A stretch of DNA of 64,000 nt from the NCBI GenBank assembly GCA_950022655.1, contig OX465580.1, positions 124,355,016-124,419,015 of the forward strand, given 5' to 3'. The position numbers and the translations under genes were made by a program. Each line of letters begins with the position of its first letter. The stretch's first letter is position 1. Source of the DNA: Alentia gelatinosa (taxonomy: Eukaryota > Annelida > Polychaeta > Phyllodocida > Polynoidae). The notes under the pieces are model-generated. The model made no database searches. It had not been told where the DNA came from and saw only the letters and a program-made list of their open reading frames with translations. Positions 58,977 to 64,000 of the stretch are shown piece after piece.

Positions 58977-60429
58977 GACATACAACAATGGGTATATGTC
59001 ATCTGTAACTATTGTAAACTCTAGCCGAGACAAGCCAATGATGAATGACTAATGCAAGCCAAACATTACAATAGAATACGACATGTATTGAAAGGATATT
59101 CATCCGCAACCTAGGAGTTTTAAATATGACCACCACACCTTGATATGTCGTTTGTAGTCCTTTGAACCGAGTAGAGTTAGATCCTACGCTGGGCCTAATA
59201 GATGGAGCCAGTCGAGACTGTTGTCAGGGGACGCAATACTTTGCCCAAGGCAATATGATAGCAGAGTCTGTGTGACGCTGCAGGAATGCAGCTTTCAGAA
59301 TTACCACCTTCACGCCATTGTATATGTTTGACGAGATGTGTCAGAGAACAACCTTTAAAACACCGTCATTGCACTCAGAAGCGTTTTGTTTCTGTCACAA
59401 TGCTTTCATGGTTTATGTTCTTCACAGAGCAGGTACAACGAGTAATCCTTATTTCATAAAAGACGCAAAGTTTTCGTATCCTTTCAACCCACACCTGCTA
59501 GTGCACTTATCAATGTTTGTGAACAGCTTTCTAATGGTGAATATTCCTAATGGGAATATCGTCTCATAAAGAGTGTTCTTTTCCCTCGTGAAAAGTTGCC
59601 ACACAGACAGCATAGAATAGAAGAAAATATCTTCATAATGGAACCTTCCAACAGATGGTTTGTATAGAACAGACACCAAATTCCTCATTATCTTTCTCTC
59701 AGTACAGTAGTTCCACTAAATGTAAATGGAATCTTTGGCTCTATTACAGGATTAGCTTAGAAACACCAGATTTAGATGTTCTAACCAACCAGGATACTGC
59801 GGTAGTTAAAAAATAACCGAGACAGTTAAACCAATAATGATTGTTTAGTGTTATTTAGCTTCTCAATGTAGTTTGTGATTTTACATCACGTACAATCTTA
59901 GAGATTGGGTCTCTGATACCTAACTGAGGCCTCGCAATTCAATCCAGACTAACAATATCAAAGTTATCCTCTTAAAACCTGTCAAATATTCGCTCAGTGC
60001 CAACGGGAGCAGGATGTAGCTCAAAGAATCTAGACAATCTTAGCGAAATTCCTGCACGTCCATCACCCAGACTTCTGACTCCTCAGGTTTACTCCCCGAT
60101 GGATAGACTTATCTGCACCTAATGCGCTGCTGATGTTAATGATAAAACCCAGTTGCCCGTAAGTAAATTTATCCATATGTCTGGCATGTATTAGTAGGCG
60201 AAGCTATCAAAGCAAAATGTCATGAACTTCACAGGCTATGCCTCAATCTCTTTATATATAAACCATAAGTCAATCATCGGTGTTCCAATCTCTTTGTTAA
60301 GACATATTGGAATGAATATCCTTGTTTCTAGGAGAGAGCTTCATGTTCACGAAAGATCTATTGAAGAAAGCTAGGTGACTAGTGAGCGATACTGTTCAAG
60401 AAAGAATTTGATGAGTGTTTAGCAATCGA
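58977..60429. other. No gene recognised
   Basis: AT-rich, only short frames, no repeat I can pair within the window. Confidence 0.5.
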
Positions 60430-60615
60430 CTTAGGAGTGCGTAGTAATATGTACGAGGCGATAGCTGAGAGAATATTCAGTAGTGCTCCAAATGAGGTGT
60501 TGAATGGGGACTCAGACAAAAGACGAATATCTTAGACTGGAAATATTTATCCGTTTATCGCCCATTGAGTTACCGTTCTCACAAGCCTGTGGACGACGAG
60601 TCCCTAATACCAGAG
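60430..60615 (-). mobile_element. Diverged bipartite hairpin element
   Basis: On the minus strand: CTCGTCGTCCACAGGCTTGT, ACTCAATGGGCGAT, then TTTGGAGCACTACTGAATAT and loop CTCAGCTATCGCCTCGT. Related to 10036-10176. No clear outer inverted repeats. Confidence 0.5.
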
Positions 60616-60629
60616 ATATCAGTTTTCCA

Positions 60630-60878
60630 TTTTTCCGTGAAAGTCCACTTTTTCATATTCAGCATATGTGATTTTTTTTCCGTTGTGTCAGACAAAGATG
60701 ATATTGATTCGGCCTCACTTACACAAATAAAACTGGTTTAAACCTCCCCACAGACCCACAGTCCCATGACATGCCCGACAACGACATATTATCGAAGTTC
60801 TTCCAATCTCTCTGAGGCAGAAATATTCACATGAAAAATATTTTCACTGTTTTCCCTGAAGCTAAGTGACATCCCTGT
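60630..60878 (+). repeat. Dispersed repeat ending AGTGACATCCCTG, second copy
   Basis: Relative of 25960-26222 with TTTTTCATATTCAGCATATG, CCACAGTCCCATGACATG and AATCTCTCTGAGGCAG in the same order. Confidence 0.65.
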
Positions 60879-63315
60879 AATACAAAACAAAACCTATGGA
60901 TGTTTATACCAGGCCAAGATCAATGCTGATACTCAATTGTCCATATAAATGATAGCAACGAATATAGAGCAATATACTCGTTGCTGACAGTATCAGCGAC
61001 AAAACTGCATAATTTATCGTCCCTAAAGGTTTTCTCCTTTGGGAGGATTGTAGATCATGTAGCATCCTCCTATCAGGACTGCAGGTCAGTGTGATTTTTC
61101 AGCTTCGGAAGAATCCCCAATATGTATTATTTCCTTTGTCTTTCTTGGCTCCATTACTCCAGGAGTAGTAGTTATGTAGGGAGCAGAAGTCTGAAAAGTA
61201 TTGCTCAGTAATAACGGTATTCAAACTGTAGGTCACAACCTGAATAACAGAGATCCCGAATAGAAGGCTACCATTTTGTATTTCGTCTGTTCGTGTGACC
61301 ATCAGCCATCACCTGATCGTTCACGATGCGCGTTCCTGACGGCGGTGCACCACGAACATCCATCAACGATCTACAACAGAGATGAACTGCACTCCATTGA
61401 GGGTTTCTAGAATGCATCACTCGTTCCCTCATTCAGCTTCGCTCAGACCTCCCTCGCGATCGCCTCTGACCTCACTGAGCCTCTGACGATTGGCCAGGTA
61501 TACACATACCATGGAGGCATCGAGATGTTTACTCAAATTCATTGTTGACCCATGAAAGACTCGGGTGGCTGTGTAAGAGAGAGCTGCTCATTTCTCAGGG
61601 CAGGCACAGGTTCACTGCATTTAGCTCACATAGTATCACGCAGGGACATGAACTACGTTCGGTCATTGCTGCTTAGGACCCGACAGTGAGGCAAGATGGA
61701 GTAGCGAGGTAAACGTGAGGGTCGGGAAAAGGCAGAGTGCGAGAAGGAAGGTACAGGAGAGACACTACAGAGGAATTATATAGAACTGCATCGAGAATCG
61801 TATAAATAGACAATACTCCACGAGTTTGGATGGGCCGCAATCGTCATCGAGGCGAAGCCGAGTGACGATTACGGGCCATTCAAACGAGTGGACATTTGTC
61901 TATTTTACGATTCGAGTGCGGTTCTGGATTTATCTTACACCTTTTTATGAGATTAAATATCATCAAAATTTTACAATAGTTAGAATAAACTTAGCAAATC
62001 CATATGACGTCATCTCAAATTCACTACTTCACGGCCGTGGCGTAGTATCGTCACTTTACGGGGGTGATCGTTGAGTACTTTTTTCTACTGTTATTCTTAT
62101 GGCTAAACTTGTACCAGGGGTAAGATAAAGTCTTAGATTGATGAGATGGGGAGGCAGATTATGAACTAATGCAACGAGAGAAAACAGCTGTAGAAAATAG
62201 GCGTGAAAGCTCAATGTTTTCACACATAATACCTATTCAATTTAGGGAATTACAATCTGGGGCCCGATCAGAGTCAAGGATTGTTGACTGAGTATGTGAT
62301 CATGTATCTGTCACAGCGCCTACGACGACAGCAGAGTGGTGCTACATTACCACGGGAGATGCTCCCACTGCATCCATTCATTATTGATGTGACACTCACT
62401 CCTTCATATCTGCGTTATAATTATCTCTGTCATGACTACGTCATTACTGTGTCAGCACCCTGTCTCCGTTACGTTACCAACATCTTGTCAACACGTACTT
62501 TGGCACCAATGCGACTTGATACTTTCATGGTCGCATTCTGGTGCAATCGTCATTATAGGATTAATCCATCATCCCTGCATCTTATTCAGCTAATGCAGTT
62601 ATTTCGATGTTGTCACTCCTTCGTCACTATATGTATATATCAGCCATTCGTGATTAAAGGTACATGATCGCAACATCTTTCAAATCATGACGATTCTCCA
62701 CTATCCACCCCTGTAATCTATACCTGGACATTTAAGTTGTTTGTCAGGGGTTTGGGACACAGAGGTCAAAGAGAAGGGGAAATCATTGTACCAGAGGACC
62801 AGGGACATAGAATTAAAAAAAATAGGTCCAAGCCGCCAGAACTGGGGACACAAGAGTCAGGCACTAAAACGGTTAAATATAGTATTTGGTGACAACACCT
62901 TCATTGAAGAATATTAGAAAAAGTCCTTCATTGTCCGGAAAAGAGTTTGTTGAGTAAACCATACGCACGGGTGTAGTGAGTCAACAATATTTTGACCTCA
63001 GATTAACAGTGATATTCTAGTCCTATGAAGCGTATGGTTCTTAGACTTTTGATGATTGTCCAGAGTTGCGTGCCAAGAAACAAATGTTCTTTGTCACATC
63101 TTCCTACAAAAACGTTGACAATCAGAATTAATGAGGCTTTATATGGAGGTTCGGGAGATTGATTTTAGGGGCATTTTAGGGGTAGCCGGTAATTGGAGAT
63201 AAAAGGGTCAGGTAAATACGGCCCATGGTGGTGGGATCAGAGGATTGGTAGCGCAGGGTCCAGGGATACAAGGGTGCGGGACCCTTTGCCAGTGATTAGG
63301 GACAGGAATCAGTAA
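60879..63315. other. No gene recognised outside the hairpin element at 61783-62128
   Basis: The 128-codon frame at 62281-62667 has no domain signature. A CTCATTCAGCTTCGCTCAGA motif at 61428 resembles the hairpin loop but lacks the element around it. Confidence 0.5.
61783..62128 (-). mobile_element. Bipartite hairpin element, minus orientation
   Basis: On the minus strand: TTATCTTACCCCTGGTACAA, inverted pair CCACGGCCGTGAAGTAGTG, GTGTAAGATAAATCCAGAAC, then the hairpin with arms ATCGTAAAATAGACAA...TTGTCTATTTATACGAT and loop ACTCGGCTTCGCCTCGA, ending CTCGATGCAGTTC. The body is longer than in other copies (~190 bp). Confidence 0.7.
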
Positions 63316-63484
63316 GGGGCCATCCATAAAGTACGAACGCAGAATTTCGGAAATTATTGACTACCCTTCCCTTCACCCAATCTTGTACGCAATAGAACAA
63401 AGAAGGAGCATACGCAAAATTTCCAAAATTTGTACCCATCACCCACACCCCATCTCAGTGCGTACATACTTTATAGATGGCCCC
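63316..63484. mobile_element. GGGGCCATCCATAAAGTACG element, intact
   Basis: A 169-bp MITE with GGGGCCATCCATAAAGTACG at 63316 and a complementary end (TACTTTATAGATGGCCCC) at 63484. Its uninterrupted middle, CAATCTTGTACGCAATAGAA, is the empty site for the insertion seen at 46974-47208. Confidence 0.75.
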
Positions 63485-63570
63485 TCAATGATTCAAACTA
63501 ACCTCGAGGACGTAGTTGATGTTGTTACTTGTGTTTACAAACTTGGCTTCATCAGATAAATAATATTCTT

Positions 63571-63612
63571 GACCCCTCTCAATGCATACTTGCTTTATGG
63601 ATGGGCCCTAAT
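63571..63612. mobile_element. GGGGCCATCCATAAAG element, end fragment
   Basis: Right-end fragment CTTGCTTTATGGATGGGCCC, about 90 bp after the intact copy. Confidence 0.45.
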
Positions 63613-63662
63613 GTGGGACGGAGGGTTGGAAGTCAGAGTCTAAGGTACAAGTAGACGGGCTT

Positions 63663-64000
63663 TTATCATCCACCTAATACAAAGTGTCCATAGAAAACAC
63701 ATAGGGAGTTTGTATGGACATACCGGGCGCATACGGATATGTTGTATGCTCTGGGTGGCGCATACGGAGAAATAGTGCGTAGGGGAAAATAGTACATAAC
63801 TAAAATGAACTGATATCGACATGTCACTTGTGCAGAAAAGGTGGATAAGAAATACAATATAGACTGGTTTCAGATAAAAGCGTTTGTATGCTCCTCAGAG
63901 TTGACTCTACGCAATATCCTCGCATACGCTTGGATATTACTACGCAGCAACTCCTCGGAGCATACGGCCGCTTGTATCTGAAACCAGTCAATATTGTGTA
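63663..64000 (+). mobile_element. Bipartite hairpin element, word GTATGCTC, cut by the window end
   Basis: Body ends ATCATCCACC (63664-63673) and GGTGGATAAGAAATAC (~63840), then a hairpin running to the last base. The body holds GTATGCTCTGGG and two GCGCATACGG; the arms hold GTATGCTCC and GGAGCATACGG. The loop is TATCCTCGCATACGCTTGG. Both arms share CTGGTTTCAGATA, which differs from the equivalent arm segment of the copies at 0.4-1.0 and 29.2 kb. Confidence 0.75.

Noticed and set aside
61420..61510. Another hairpin element around CTCATTCAGCTTCGCTCAGA
   Set aside because: The loop-like motif is there, but arms pair poorly and no body or ends flank it.

Overview
This is a 64-kb piece of animal nuclear DNA, roughly 40% GC, with one convincing protein-coding gene and otherwise mostly repeats. 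A neuropeptide-type rhodopsin-family GPCR, a tRNA-derived SINE and SINE/LINE-like tails of the form GACGTTAAAC(AAAC)n suggest a lophotrochozoan invertebrate, most likely a mollusc. That placement is inference; no marker in the window settles it.

Layout. 0-30 kb: a gene desert with nested miniature transposons, hairpin elements and several 0.2-0.7 kb dispersed families. 29.5-34.5 kb: a 41-bp minisatellite, then a ~3.7-kb terminal-inverted-repeat element holding a CCTG-rich satellite and a GC-rich 17-bp satellite arranged as a head-to-head inverted repeat. 35.7-37.1 kb: a degenerate GAT-rich repeat split by a hairpin element and a tRNA-Thr-derived SINE. 38.5-41 kb: the GPCR (minus strand, coding region in one exon, FMRFamide-receptor-like), followed at its 3' end by a 42-bp minisatellite that stays in frame with the receptor. 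42.4-44.6 kb: a CpG-rich block upstream of the receptor, plausibly its promoter or 5' UTR exons. 45-64 kb: repeats again, plus a tandem array of nuclear-receptor half-sites spaced as DR5 at 47.5 kb and a piggyBac-type miniature element at 57.6 kb.

The strongest unexplained signal is a superfamily of about fourteen bipartite elements, from 0.35 kb to the end of the window. Complete copies have a body bounded by 12-14 bp inverted repeats, followed by a ~100-150 bp near-palindrome with a conserved loop. In several subfamilies a 7-9 bp 'word' in the body also occurs in both hairpin arms, and it changes together at all sites from one subfamily to the next. An insertion inside another mobile element fixes the boundaries of one copy. 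I know of no named family with this design; the idea that a recombinase reads the word is inference.

Coordinates of repeats are read by eye and are approximate by a few to tens of bases unless stated.
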